From Candidatus Eiseniibacteriota bacterium (GTDB taxonomy: Bacteria; Eisenbacteria; RBG-16-71-46; CAIMUX01), in NCBI GenBank assembly GCA_020633975.1, contig JACKCR010000013.1, positions 1 to 64,000 of the forward strand: a stretch of 64,000 bases of DNA, given 5' to 3'. Below the pieces are notes generated by a model, which saw only the letters and a program-made list of their open reading frames with translations, searched no databases and was not told where the DNA came from. Shown here in pieces: positions 1 through 9,208 of the stretch. Numbering within the stretch: position 1 is the stretch's first letter; every line of letters starts with the position of its first letter. The position numbers and the translations under genes are program-made.

Positions 1-1073
1 AGGATCGGGATGGAGAAGGCGTTGCAGAATCGGATGAAGCGAGACGCCTTGTCCGAGCAGTCGATGTCGAGGACGCCCGCCTTCACGATCGGCTGATTCC
101 CCACGACTCCCACTGTATGTCCCTGGATCCGTCCGAGCCCGATCACGATGTTCGGTGCGAAGTGCTCTTGGATCTCGAGGAAGTCACCCCGATCGACCAC
201 GTGCGTGATTACGTTTCGGACGTCGTAAGGCTGTCGCGGGTCGACGGGAACGATCTGCTCGAGCATCGGATCCGGCGCGACCGCGTCTTCCGCCAGTTCG
301 GGGAAGAAGGGGCACAGCTCGGCATTGTTCGAGGGTAGGAAGGAGAGAAGGCGCTTCGTGATCTCGACAGCGTGCTCGTCTGACTCTGCAACGAAATGGA
401 CGACGCCCGAGTAGTAGGCATGGCTCTCCACGCCTCCCAATGCTTCCGCGGAGATCTCTTCGCCCGTCACTTCCTTGATGACCTTGGGGCCTGTGATGTA
501 GATCTGCCCCTCGTTCCGAACTTGGATGATGAAGTCGGTGAGCGCGGGCGAGTAAGCGGCGCCGCCTGCGCACGGGCCCGCGATGATGCTGATCTGCGGG
601 ACCACGCCGGAGAGGAGGACGTTCCTGAAGAAGATGTCTCCGTAACCGGAGAGCGCATCGACTCCTTCTTGGATACGCGCGCCGGCGCCGTCGTTGATGA
701 AGACGAACGGGCAGCCGGTCTTGAGCGCGGCGTCCATGACTTCGCGGATCTTGCGGGCCGTGCCTTCTCCAACGGATCCCCCGGCGACGGTGAAGTCCTG
801 ACTGGCGACGTAGGCAACGCGGCCGTCCACGCCCCCCAGTCCGGTTACGACACCGTCACCGGGGAGATGCTTCCCGGCCAGAGACGGGTCGTTCGACCGA
901 TGCTGCACGAAGAGGTTGAGTTCCTGGAACGTGTCGGGGTCGAAGAGGAGGGCGAGGCGTTCGCGGGCGGTGAGCTTACCGGCTTCGTGTTGAGTTGCGA
1001 TCCGGGCTGGGCCCCCGCCTTCGTACACCTCCTGTCGCTTCTGAAGCAGCGACCGAACGGGATCGGATGACAT
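1..1073 (-). CDS. Acyl-CoA carboxylase carboxyltransferase (beta) subunit, 3' end cut by the window
   Basis: Biotin-dependent carboxyltransferase of the propionyl-/methylcrotonyl-CoA carboxylase beta family. It moves carboxyl from carboxybiotin to a short acyl-CoA in the cytoplasm. About 357 codons are visible from ATG 1073 (SSDPVRSLLQKRQEVYEGG), of the roughly 510-540 usual for the family. Visible motifs in order: TARERLALLFDPDTF, DGRVAYVASQDFTVAGG, GGSVGEGTARKI, FVFINDGAGARIQEG and the oxyanion-hole segment GPCAGGAAYSPAL. The C-terminal carboxybiotin half lies beyond the edge. No biotin carboxylase or biotin carrier gene is seen upstream, so the partner is elsewhere or beyond base 1. The acyl-CoA substrate cannot be fixed from the sequence; methylmalonyl-CoA decarboxylase alpha is the main alternative. 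Confidence 0.93.
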   Translation of the reverse strand, partial: MSSDPVRSLLQKRQEVYEGGGPARIATQHEAGKLTARERLALLFDPDTFQELNLFVQHRSNDPSLAGKHLPGDGVVTGLGGVDGRVAYVASQDFTVAGGSVGEGTARKIREVMDAALKTGCPFVFINDGAGARIQEGVDALSGYGDIFFRNVLLSGVVPQISIIAGPCAGGAAYSPALTDFIIQVRNEGQIYITGPKVIKEVTGEEISAEALGGVESHAYYSGVVHFVAESDEHAVEITKRLLSFLPSNNAELCPFFPELAEDAVAPDPMLEQIVPVDPRQPYDVRNVITHVVDRGDFLEIQEHFAPNIVIGLGRIQGHTVGVVGNQPIVKAGVLDIDCSDKASRFIRFCNAFSIPI

Positions 1074-1302
1074 GGGTACCTCTGAAACTGGCGACGAGGG
1101 GCGTCACTCTCGAACGCATGAATGCGTCCCTTCGATGCGCGCTCCTCAATTGGCACCCAGCGACCGTAGATCCGGGACGGAGACGTCGCCATCAGTACTC
1201 CCCGCTCGCGTCCCTCGGGGAACCCGTATGGGCGCGGTCCCCGAGGAGTCCTAGCTTCGCGAATGGGGTTGGTCTCCTGGTTTTGGACCGCGGAGGTAGG
1301 AC

Positions 1303-1752
1303 ATGGACGTGTCGTTCTTTGTTCACGAACGACGTTCGACGATTCTGGATCAGGCCGAGGAGATGTTGGAACGACATCACCTCACTCACTACGAGGATGC
1401 GGAACAAGGAGCCGTACGAGCCCGACTGGAAGGACTCTTCGACGTCGTGGAGACGAGCCTGGAGACGAGGAACCTCGCGCCGATTGTCGCGTACGCGAGG
1501 AAGGTGGCGCAGGATCGGTTCGCAGCTCACTACGACCTCTTCGAGGTGCAGACGGCGTTCAACGCACTCGAGGCCGTCACGTGGCGGACCATCATTGCGG
1601 AGATGGAGGCGAGTGCCTATGCCTCCGCTCTCGGTTCCCTCTCCACCGTCCTGGGGGCGGGTAAGGACAGCCTGGCTCAGGCTTATGTGGAGTGCGCGAC
1701 GAGCTCCAAGACGCCGACGATCGACGTGAAGTACCTCTTCCGCGGTCAGTGA
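1303..1752 (+). CDS. RsbRD N-terminal-domain-like protein
   Basis: 149-residue all-helical protein starting at ATG 1303 after GGAGG (cgcggaggtagg). Its core, VRARLEGLFDVVETSLETRN...YARKVAQDRFAAHYDLFEVQTAFNALEAV, resembles the RsbRD_N domain of stressosome-type RsbT co-antagonists and some sensor kinases. No STAS, kinase or phosphatase domain is attached, so this is a stand-alone sensor-like module. A SpoIIE-type phosphatase lies 3.8 kb downstream on the same strand; a partner-switching link between them is inference only. Family assignment is by remembered pattern. Confidence 0.6.
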   Translation: MDVSFFVHERRSTILDQAEEMLERHHLTHYEDAEQGAVRARLEGLFDVVETSLETRNLAPIVAYARKVAQDRFAAHYDLFEVQTAFNALEAVTWRTIIAEMEASAYASALGSLSTVLGAGKDSLAQAYVECATSSKTPTIDVKYLFRGQ

Positions 1753-1910
1753 GGTGACCTGCTCCTGAGCGAAGACCGAGGGCCGAAGTAGCCCGCCCTC
1801 GACGTATCAACGAGTCGTTGGGTGCGACACACTCCTAGAAGACGACGAGAACCTCATCCCGACCGGAGGTCACTCTGGGAGCGCCGCAGCTGACGAGCGT
1901 CCATCTGCGT

Positions 1911-4454
1911 ATGGGCGTCGCCCTACTATTGTCTCTGCCGTTCGCCGCGGTTTCGGCGATCGCGAGTCCGGATCGTATGCCTCAGGATCCGCTGAAGGGA
2001 CCTGAGCTCATCCGGGAGTACTTCCGCGATTGGCACGAACCGTTCCCGGCAGATCTGGAACGGGCCACGACTAGCCGAATCTGGGGCGAGATCGATGCGC
2101 TGCCCGCGGAGTCGGCGATGGTGGTGGGGAGCGAAGGTACTGGTGACGGGTTGGGAGGTGGACGTCCGGGCACATCCTTCGCCTGGCAACCGTACGGTCC
2201 CTTCGGCATGGTCACGACCTCGGGCGGCCAGTTCAGCGGACGGATCGTCGACGTGAACGTCGGGCCGGACGGTATCCGCGCGGTCGCAGCCGCGAGTGGT
2301 GGTGTCTGGATTCGGGATCCAGCCGGATGGCAGGCGATCACCGAAGACCTCACCACGCAATGGATCGGGAGTCTCGACGTCCACCCGACGGATCCGAACG
2401 TCATGCTGGTCGGGACCGGCGAACCCTTCCTCAGATCGGGCACCGGACTCTGGAAGACGACCGATCGCGGCGATTCCTGGACGTCGATCTCGTTGTCTCC
2501 CGAACCCGCGACCTGCTTCCGCCTGCGCTACGGGGCGAACGGTGCCCTCGTTCATGGCGCGTTCGATCTCGGCTACTACCGTTCCACCGACGGTGGTGAT
2601 ACGTGGACGCGACGCCTGAACCTCGGGTGGCCCACCGATCTGGCTCTCGACCCCACGAATCCGAATGTCCTCTACCTCACGATCTACGACCAAGGGCTCT
2701 TCCGTTCGATCAACGGTGGCCTCAACTGGACCGAGGTCATGGGGACGGGGCTTCCTCAGTCGGATATCGGACGCGGTTCTATCGCCGTGTGCGCATCTGA
2801 TCCCAACCGGATCTACGTCGCCTACGCACGCCACAACGGCTCGATGCTCGGGACCTTCCGCACGACGGACGGCGGATCGACTTGGACAGACATCACGCCG
2901 GTCGACGACTACTACTGGGGACAGGGTTGGTACAACAACACGATCTCCGTGTCTCCGACGGACCCGGACCTCGTCTTCGCGGGTGGAGGCGGACTCATCC
3001 GCTCGACGAACGGTGGAGACAGTTGGGAAGTCGTGAGCAGCCCGAGCGTACACGCGGACTGTCACGCCTCCGTCTGGTCGAACGACGGAGCAGAGTTCTG
3101 GCTCGGGCACGACGGCGGTTGGTGCCATACGAGCGACGGGGGTGTTTCGTGGACATCCGACGACAACACACTCCCGATCACGCAGTTCGTCCTCATCGGG
3201 GCGAGCTCGACGGAGGTGCCGTTCGTTCTGGGTGGAGGCTCCCAGGACAACGGCATCTCCGTCACTACTGATGGTGGCGCGAGCTGGGCCTTCCGTCACG
3301 GCGGCGACGGTGGAGGCTTTGCCGTGGACCCGAACGACTGGCACGTTCAGTACTCGACCGCTGGCATCTACGGGGGGAGTTGGCCGTTCCGTCGCTTTCG
3401 CTCCGTCGACGGCGGCGTCACCTGGGATCAGATCAATAGCGGGATCGGCACCGCTAGCCAGTGGTGGCTACGAATCCGGACCGACCTCGGCGATCCCGCG
3501 ACGCTCTTCACCTACGGCGACGGATTCGTCTACCGGACCACGTCGGGGTTCTGGTCCGCGATGAACGGCAACCCAACGGTGTTCCCGCACTTCGTTTCCG
3601 AACTCACCGCTTCCCGATTCGCGGAGCCGGAGGGGACGGTCTACGCGTGTCTCGACTCGAACGTCGACGGTGAGCGGCTCATGGTCTGGAACGGAACCGG
3701 GTTCGATGAACGTTCCGCCGGCATTCCAAGCGGACTCCGCATCCGAAAGGTTCCCACACATCCGCGCAAGGCGGACTGGGCGTACGCACTCATCAACGGG
3801 CTTGGTTCTCCCGGCGAGAAGATCTACAGGACGACGGACCGTGGTCTCAACTGGACCAACATCACCGGAGACCTTCCCGATCTCCCCATCTCCGACTTGA
3901 TCGCCCATCCGACGGACGACGACCGGCTCTTCCTCGGGACCGAGATGGGCGCCTTTCGCAGCACCGATGGTGGTTCGACTTGGGAGCGCTGGCAGTTCGG
4001 ACTGCCGGAAGCGGCGGCGATCACCGAGCTGACCTTCGTTGATCGACTCGATGACGACGGCGAGTTCTTCATCGTCGCCGGCACCTACGGCCGCGGAGTG
4101 TGGGTACGAGAGATCGGGACCGACGACGCGAGCGGTGTGCCAGATGACTCGAGTGATCCTGCGTCCCCCGACGAGTTGGGTTCCGTTCCGGGTCTCCTGA
4201 CGCTTCATGCGCCCGCGCCGAATCCGTTTCGCGAATCCACGTCGCTTTCCTTCACGCTTCGCCAGGCGACCCCTATCGTCATGACGGTGCATGATGCTGC
4301 GGGAAGGGAAGTGCTTCGATTGGCCGAAGGGGAGCGTGGGCCGGGCTTTCACCGCGTCCGTCTCGAAGCCGATCGACTCGCTGTCGGCACCTACCTCGTG
4401 AGGCTCACCACGCCCGAGGGGACGACGAGCACGCGGATCACCCACCTGGACTGA
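1911..4454 (+). CDS. Secreted BNR/sortilin-like beta-propeller protein with C-terminal sorting domain
   Basis: 847 residues. A hydrophobic export segment (VALLLSLPFAAVSAIAS) is followed by repeated propeller blades carrying the Asp-box/BNR signature S.DGG.TW (GLWKTTDRGDSWTS, YRSTDGGDTWTRR, FRTTDGGSTWTDI, IYRTTDRGLNWTNI, FRSTDGGSTWERW), typical of VPS10/sialidase-like folds. Residues about 760-847 form a FlgD-like Ig tail (LHAPAPNPFRESTSLSFTL...GTYLVRLTTPEG) that in related phyla directs export and anchoring. ATG 1911 has no Shine-Dalgarno and gives an n-region without a positive charge. An in-frame CTG near 1875 follows GGAGG and would add a basic n-region, so the start is uncertain. Ligand or enzymatic role is unknown. 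Confidence 0.85.
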   Translation: MGVALLLSLPFAAVSAIASPDRMPQDPLKGPELIREYFRDWHEPFPADLERATTSRIWGEIDALPAESAMVVGSEGTGDGLGGGRPGTSFAWQPYGPFGMVTTSGGQFSGRIVDVNVGPDGIRAVAAASGGVWIRDPAGWQAITEDLTTQWIGSLDVHPTDPNVMLVGTGEPFLRSGTGLWKTTDRGDSWTSISLSPEPATCFRLRYGANGALVHGAFDLGYYRSTDGGDTWTRRLNLGWPTDLALDPTNPNVLYLTIYDQGLFRSINGGLNWTEVMGTGLPQSDIGRGSIAVCASDPNRIYVAYARHNGSMLGTFRTTDGGSTWTDITPVDDYYWGQGWYNNTISVSPTDPDLVFAGGGGLIRSTNGGDSWEVVSSPSVHADCHASVWSNDGAEFWLGHDGGWCHTSDGGVSWTSDDNTLPITQFVLIGASSTEVPFVLGGGSQDNGISVTTDGGASWAFRHGGDGGGFAVDPNDWHVQYSTAGIYGGSWPFRRFRSVDGGVTWDQINSGIGTASQWWLRIRTDLGDPATLFTYGDGFVYRTTSGFWSAMNGNPTVFPHFVSELTASRFAEPEGTVYACLDSNVDGERLMVWNGTGFDERSAGIPSGLRIRKVPTHPRKADWAYALINGLGSPGEKIYRTTDRGLNWTNITGDLPDLPISDLIAHPTDDDRLFLGTEMGAFRSTDGGSTWERWQFGLPEAAAITELTFVDRLDDDGEFFIVAGTYGRGVWVREIGTDDASGVPDDSSDPASPDELGSVPGLLTLHAPAPNPFRESTSLSFTLRQATPIVMTVHDAAGREVLRLAEGERGPGFHRVRLEADRLAVGTYLVRLTTPEGTTSTRITHLD

Positions 4455-4646
4455 AGTCGTACGCGCAGAGACACCCGCGAGCGTCTCGGTACCAACTCCG
4501 GGCCGTCCATCCGTACGAACGATTGGGTCGCACCCAGCGGCAGGTAGACGTGGCCAGGGGCCCCTCCGGTAACCACGTGCCTCGTCGGCACATCCTACTC
4601 CTCGTTAGAACGAGTGCCCGAGTTTCACGTCTTCCAAGGAGGAAGC

Positions 4647-5552
4647 ATGTCGATCCGACCCGTCAAGCGGGCGTCCCAAGCCGTGCCGACTCTCGAAGGT
4701 GCCGGCGTCAAGCTGAGGCGAGCCTTTGGATTCGGTGACACTGCAGAGACCGATCCGTTTCTCCTCTTCGACGACTTCCGGAACGAGCGTCCGGAGGACT
4801 ATCAGAAGGGCTTTCCGTGGCATCCACATCGTGGGATCGAGACGATCACCTACGTCTTGGCGGGCAACGTTGCCCACGGCGACAGCCTCGGAAACGCAGG
4901 CTCGATGGGTCCGGGGGACGTCCAGTGGATGACGGCCGGAAGCGGGATCCTTCACCAGGAGATGCCGGAAGGGGACGCGAGCGGCCGGATGCACGGCTTC
5001 CAGCTCTGGGCGAACCTCCCTGCTTCGCTCAAGATGACCAAGCCCCGCTACCAGGACGTCAGATCCCAAGAGATCCCCGAGATCACAGATGACGACGGCA
5101 CGCTCGTCAGGGTGATCTGTGGTGAGTTCTGGGGAAAGAAGGGACCGGTCGAAGGCGTGGCTGCGGATCCCCACTACATCGATGTGACGGTTCTCCCGAA
5201 CCAGAGGAAGCGCCTGCCGGTCGAGACGACACGACACGCGTTCGCTTATGTGTTCGAGGGCTCGGCGAAGTTTCGCGATGCGTCGGATCCGCGCGGTGTG
5301 CTCACCGAGCGTGTCGGGATCGACGAGGAGCCGACTGTCCGCGAGCTGGGCGACCGTTCGCTCGTGTTGTTCGACAGCGGGGACGAGGTGGTCGTCCAGG
5401 CAGGTGAGCAAGGTGTGCGGTTCCTGCTCGTGTCCGGAAAGCCGCTCCGGGAACCGGTCGCGTGGCGTGGCCCCATTGTCATGAACACGCAGCAAGAGCT
5501 GATGCAGGCCTACGGCGAGCTACGTGATGGAACGTTCATCAAGGCGCAGTAG
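4647..5552 (+). CDS. Pirin family protein
   Basis: 301-residue bicupin of the pirin/YhhW family, an Fe-binding fold whose characterised members act as quercetin dioxygenases or transcriptional cofactors. The N-terminal cupin carries the metal site: FPWHPHRGIETITYVLAG supplies two His, and GSGILHQEMPE supplies His and Glu. RFLLVSGKPLREPVAW and the closing segment IVMNTQQELMQAYGELRDGTF are the usual pirin C-terminal signature. The start is ATG 4647, chosen because AAGGAGG sits at 4636-4642; an in-frame ATG at 4614 lacks such a site. The phosphatase gene begins 9 bp after the stop, so the two are probably co-transcribed. Confidence 0.93.
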   Translation: MSIRPVKRASQAVPTLEGAGVKLRRAFGFGDTAETDPFLLFDDFRNERPEDYQKGFPWHPHRGIETITYVLAGNVAHGDSLGNAGSMGPGDVQWMTAGSGILHQEMPEGDASGRMHGFQLWANLPASLKMTKPRYQDVRSQEIPEITDDDGTLVRVICGEFWGKKGPVEGVAADPHYIDVTVLPNQRKRLPVETTRHAFAYVFEGSAKFRDASDPRGVLTERVGIDEEPTVRELGDRSLVLFDSGDEVVVQAGEQGVRFLLVSGKPLREPVAWRGPIVMNTQQELMQAYGELRDGTFIKAQ

Positions 5553-5561
5553 GTCATCGAC

Positions 5562-6521
5562 GTGAGCCACCCATCGCTCGAATCTTCGCTCACACTACAG
5601 TGCATGGAAGTGTTGGGTGGGAACACGCGGACCTTTCGCAAGATCGAGATGCACGGCATCGATGCATGGGTCTCGACGGACCCGCTCGGTGGGCCGAGTG
5701 GTGGCGACGTTCACTACCTGTCCAGCTGCGGAACTGGGAGGATCATCCGCATCCTGGTCGCGGATGTCAGCGGTCACGGTCAGGAAGTCGCGCGCGTAGC
5801 AGGTGAGCTCGCCGGCGTCATGCGACGACATGTGAACACCCTCGACCAGAACTTGTTCGTGCGGGCGCTCAACCGAGAGTTCAAGACCCTGATCGAGCGG
5901 GGCCAGTTTGCCACCGCGGTTTCTGCGACGTTTTTCGGTCCGACCTGCGAACTCGAGGTGACGAACGCCGGGCATCCTCGACCATTGCTCTTCAGAGCGT
6001 CTACTCGGAGGTGGTCGGCTCTCGAAGGGCCGCCCCTACCCGAGGGAAAAGTCGCAAACCTACCCTTGGGGATCCTCGACAAGGTCCACTACTTCTCCCA
6101 CTCGAGTCGCCTCGCACGGGGTGACTTCGTGCTCCTGTACAGCGATGCCGTCACGGAGTCAGTTGGTCCGGCCGGAAATCAGCTCGGAGAGTCGGGCTTG
6201 ATCGAACTCGTCTCTGCCTTGGATCCTCCGGTAGGAGAGTCGTTCCTGGAGAGCCTCGTCGCCGCGCTGCAGAACTGGAGAAGCACCGCGCTGGACGACG
6301 ACGAGACTCTGTTGCTCTTCTCACCGAACGAGATGAGGCCGGACACGACCTTCGCGGGGCGTCTGCGGGGGACGCTTCAAATGGTCCGCAGCTTTTCTGC
6401 AGCGGTCCGCCGCGGGGAAGGGTTGCCGATACCGGACGCAGCACCAGCAAACATCGGTGGCGCGATGGTCCCCGCTCTCAGTCGGCTTTGGTCACGGAAG
6501 AGCCCGGGCGGGGAACGGTGA
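5562..6521 (+). CDS. SpoIIE/RsbU-type PP2C protein phosphatase
   Basis: 319-residue serine phosphatase with a GTG start at 5562, just after the pirin stop. Family motifs visible: GGPSGGDVHYLSS (metal-binding Gly-Asp), IRILVADVSGHGQEVARVAG (DVSGHG acid motif), ATAVSATFFG, VTNAGHPRPLLF, FVLLYSDAVTES and DDDETLLLF (final metal aspartates). There is no N-terminal PAS, GAF or response-regulator domain, so input must come from a partner. About 70 residues after the catalytic domain are rich in Arg, Pro and Gly with no recognised fold. The expected role is dephosphorylating an anti-anti-sigma (STAS) protein in a partner-switching pathway; no STAS protein is in the window. Confidence 0.9.
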   Translation: MSHPSLESSLTLQCMEVLGGNTRTFRKIEMHGIDAWVSTDPLGGPSGGDVHYLSSCGTGRIIRILVADVSGHGQEVARVAGELAGVMRRHVNTLDQNLFVRALNREFKTLIERGQFATAVSATFFGPTCELEVTNAGHPRPLLFRASTRRWSALEGPPLPEGKVANLPLGILDKVHYFSHSSRLARGDFVLLYSDAVTESVGPAGNQLGESGLIELVSALDPPVGESFLESLVAALQNWRSTALDDDETLLLFSPNEMRPDTTFAGRLRGTLQMVRSFSAAVRRGEGLPIPDAAPANIGGAMVPALSRLWSRKSPGGER

Positions 6522-6573
6522 CGCCGTCCCGCTGCCCGGTCGCGAATCCGCTTTGGCTGCTCAACCGTCCCGG

Positions 6574-9129
6574 TCAGGGAAGGATAGTGAGTCGGGTCGC
6601 CTTGCCGACTCCCGCGGCGTGGGTGAGACGAGCGAAGTAGAGGCCAGGCGGAATCCGCCCATCTCCACGTTCATTGCTCCACTCCATCTCGGATCCGCCC
6701 GAACCCCGCGCTCCGTTCCATGGGACGACGTGGTTTCCAGCGGGCAGGTCGCCGAGTGGGATCCGTGTCACCACACGACCCTGAGCGTCGAACACGTCGA
6801 TCCGCGCACGCTCGACGGATCGGGCCAGGTCCAATCGGAGTTCCGTGGTCTCGCGGAACGGATTCGGCGCGGCGAGGACGCGCGTGTCGGTCGGGTTCGT
6901 GACGTTTCCTTCGACGCCGTCGGCGATTCCGGAAGGCTCGAGCTGCTTGTAGAACTGGAGCAGGGTGCGCAACGCTTCCGGCGGATTGGTCGGCGCTGGT
7001 TGGCCGGCTTGGTCTTGCTGGTTCACGCCGTGACAGGATGTGCAGGTACGAATCTCGCCCGGCTGGAAGCTGAGCCAGTAGCGCTCCCGCACGACGGGCG
7101 TGTCATCCGGGGCAACCGTCTGCCAAGAGAGAGCGCGACGAGCGGGGACGAATGCGGCGATCGAGCCGTCCGCAGCTACTGGTACCGAACCGAGAGGCCC
7201 GTCCGGGTAGGGCTCGAGCAATCCGTCGTGCATCGCTTGCGCGAGTACGCGCCGGCCTGGCGACGGGGAATCGTAGCCGCCGATCCCACGGATGAGGTCG
7301 CCCTGGAAGAACTGGAGTGCGGATACGTCGTAGATCGCTCCGCTCGAACCGATCGTCTCGGTTCCGCCGGGAACACGGAGGTTGTACGGCTGCTGCTCGT
7401 CCGCCCCGTCCCGACTCGTCACATCGCGGCTCACCACCAGGGCAAGACCCTCATCCCGAAGGAACTGCTCGAGCTCGGCTACCGCGACGTCCTCCTCGGC
7501 GAAAATCTGGGCCTCGGGTGCTTCGAGCACTGGCGCGGGCGCAGACGGACGTGGGCGCGAACGCACCTCGACCGGATCGAGTTCCCATAGCGCCCCTGAG
7601 TACTGCACGAGAACGTCCGGGTCGTAGTACGACACGGACTTTGTGATTCCGGGCGTGAGCGGTTGCCCCCCGGTCCAGACGGCACCGTCCGGTACGAGTG
7701 TCTTGACCCGGAAGTCGTAGCGCGAGGTGGGAAACGCTCTCGATCCGTCGTTCTCGTCGCCTCGGGTCTCCGGCGTGTGGACAGATACGATCGTGCCGTC
7801 AGCCAGCTGGAGTGGATTGCGGTAGAGCCCGGAATGTTCCGGCGGTGGATTCTCGCTCGGAGTCGACGTGCTGCGGTCCGTGACGTACTGCACCGACATC
7901 GTCCCGGGGTTGACCGTAGGCGACGCAACGACGCGAACGACCTGCCCCGCAGAGTGCGTATAGAACTCTGGCGCGTCGATGCCGTAGTAGGTGCCGGCCG
8001 CCGTTCCGCTCTCGCTGACGTGGAAGAAGTTGAGGATCCGGTCGTCGAAGTTCCCATTGAAGTCGACCAGGTTCGGATCGTCGTCGAGGCTCCGGCTGAA
8101 GTAGACATGGAGTTCGTGACGCCCGACGTGGTTGAGCGTTTCGGCGCCGCGTCCGTCCTCCTGGATCATCCACGGGAAGAAGTGGTTGAACGTGTGTCCC
8201 ACCAGGTTCGTTCCGGCCAGCAGGTCTTCACGTGACGGACGCGGTTCAGGGAACTGCTCCTCACGAGTGTCGAGCGGGATGTCTTGGACTCCTTCGCCGG
8301 ACCAGTTGAACGTGCCGTAGGTGTTCCCGTACATTTCGTCCGCGTCGGCTTGCTGGTCGCGCTGGAGGTGATCCCAGCGAGTGAAGAGGAGGCGGCCGAA
8401 CGAGTCGAGCTCGAGACTGAACGAACCGGATGGGGAGTGCTCGACGAGGAAGAGGTCACCCGTCGCCGGCTCCAGGCTCCAGATTCCACTCACCGTGGGT
8501 GCTTCTTCGTACTCGTCACGCTGCGGATAGAGGTGCTCCGCTCCATTGAACGGTCGATCCGACGTGAAGAGGATCCGGTCGTCGCTCCCGTAGATCGGGC
8601 TGACGTTGTTGTAGCTCTCCGGCTGGTTCGGCACCTTCGTGATGACCGGGGTGTCCGATGGTCCGAGGCCTTCGATCTCGTAGATCTGCCAGACGTACGT
8701 CTCCCATTGGTACTGCTGTTCTGGGCCGCCTATGGCCATGGCGAAGAGTGCCTTGTCCCCGTCCCAATGGACAGCGGGCTCGCGGACCGCGATCGCCGTA
8801 TCGCCCTGGAATCCGTCCGTGCCGTATCCGGCAGCAGCGGTCAGGTTACGCAGCGTTCCGTCCTCGTAGCGGATCCAGAGATCTCCGCCACGAGCGGCTG
8901 CCTGCATGGTCGGAACATGATTGCCGAAGGTGGAGCCGACGGTCGTGAAGTCCGATGGGACCGGAACCTGGGTGACGAAGAGGATCGGATGCGGAAGCAC
9001 GGGACCTTCCGCGCGCGCCGCGGATCCGGGGATTGCGAGCGAAAGGGCGGCAAGGAGCGACGCGAGCGCTTTGGTTCGGGCGGTATCTGAGAAACGGTTG
9101 TCGGGCGAGATGCAGCTGCACGGGGCCAC
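6574..9129 (-). CDS. Secreted haem-motif protein related to hydrazine-synthase alpha-like (HzsA) proteins, with sorting tail
   Basis: 851 residues. GTG 9129 was chosen because AAAGGAGG (9136-9143 on the minus strand) is 6 bp upstream; the longer open frame has no RBS. A signal peptide (LASLLAALSLAIPGSAARA) is followed by a TolB/PD40-like propeller region that includes ILFTSDRPFNGAEHLYPQ and GRLLFTRWDHLQRDQQ. Near the C-terminus, FQPGEIRTCTSCHGVNQQDQ contains one CxxCH haem c-attachment motif in the context typical of proteins annotated HZS_alpha-related. The last 90 residues are a sorting domain (LAAPNPFRETTELRL ... GLYFARLTHAAG). Expected location is periplasm or cell surface. Hydrazine synthesis is not implied, as no other hydrazine-synthase subunit is present; redox activity is inferred only from the haem motif. 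Confidence 0.85.
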   Translation of the reverse strand: MAPCSCISPDNRFSDTARTKALASLLAALSLAIPGSAARAEGPVLPHPILFVTQVPVPSDFTTVGSTFGNHVPTMQAAARGGDLWIRYEDGTLRNLTAAAGYGTDGFQGDTAIAVREPAVHWDGDKALFAMAIGGPEQQYQWETYVWQIYEIEGLGPSDTPVITKVPNQPESYNNVSPIYGSDDRILFTSDRPFNGAEHLYPQRDEYEEAPTVSGIWSLEPATGDLFLVEHSPSGSFSLELDSFGRLLFTRWDHLQRDQQADADEMYGNTYGTFNWSGEGVQDIPLDTREEQFPEPRPSREDLLAGTNLVGHTFNHFFPWMIQEDGRGAETLNHVGRHELHVYFSRSLDDDPNLVDFNGNFDDRILNFFHVSESGTAAGTYYGIDAPEFYTHSAGQVVRVVASPTVNPGTMSVQYVTDRSTSTPSENPPPEHSGLYRNPLQLADGTIVSVHTPETRGDENDGSRAFPTSRYDFRVKTLVPDGAVWTGGQPLTPGITKSVSYYDPDVLVQYSGALWELDPVEVRSRPRPSAPAPVLEAPEAQIFAEEDVAVAELEQFLRDEGLALVVSRDVTSRDGADEQQPYNLRVPGGTETIGSSGAIYDVSALQFFQGDLIRGIGGYDSPSPGRRVLAQAMHDGLLEPYPDGPLGSVPVAADGSIAAFVPARRALSWQTVAPDDTPVVRERYWLSFQPGEIRTCTSCHGVNQQDQAGQPAPTNPPEALRTLLQFYKQLEPSGIADGVEGNVTNPTDTRVLAAPNPFRETTELRLDLARSVERARIDVFDAQGRVVTRIPLGDLPAGNHVVPWNGARGSGGSEMEWSNERGDGRIPPGLYFARLTHAAGVGKATRLTILP

Positions 9130-9208
9130 GGGACGCCTCCTTTCGAAGACGGACTGGTTCAGTGTGTGGCCCCGTCGACACGATTTGGGAACGGAGGGAA
9201 GGTACGAC

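Noticed and set aside
1926-3344. 472-codon minus-strand frame opposite the first propeller gene
   Set aside because: Antisense shadow with no recognisable domain or RBS.
6574-9129. Anammox hydrazine synthase
   Set aside because: Only one haem motif is present, no beta/gamma subunits are nearby, and a surface-sorting tail is attached; only distant relatedness is supported.
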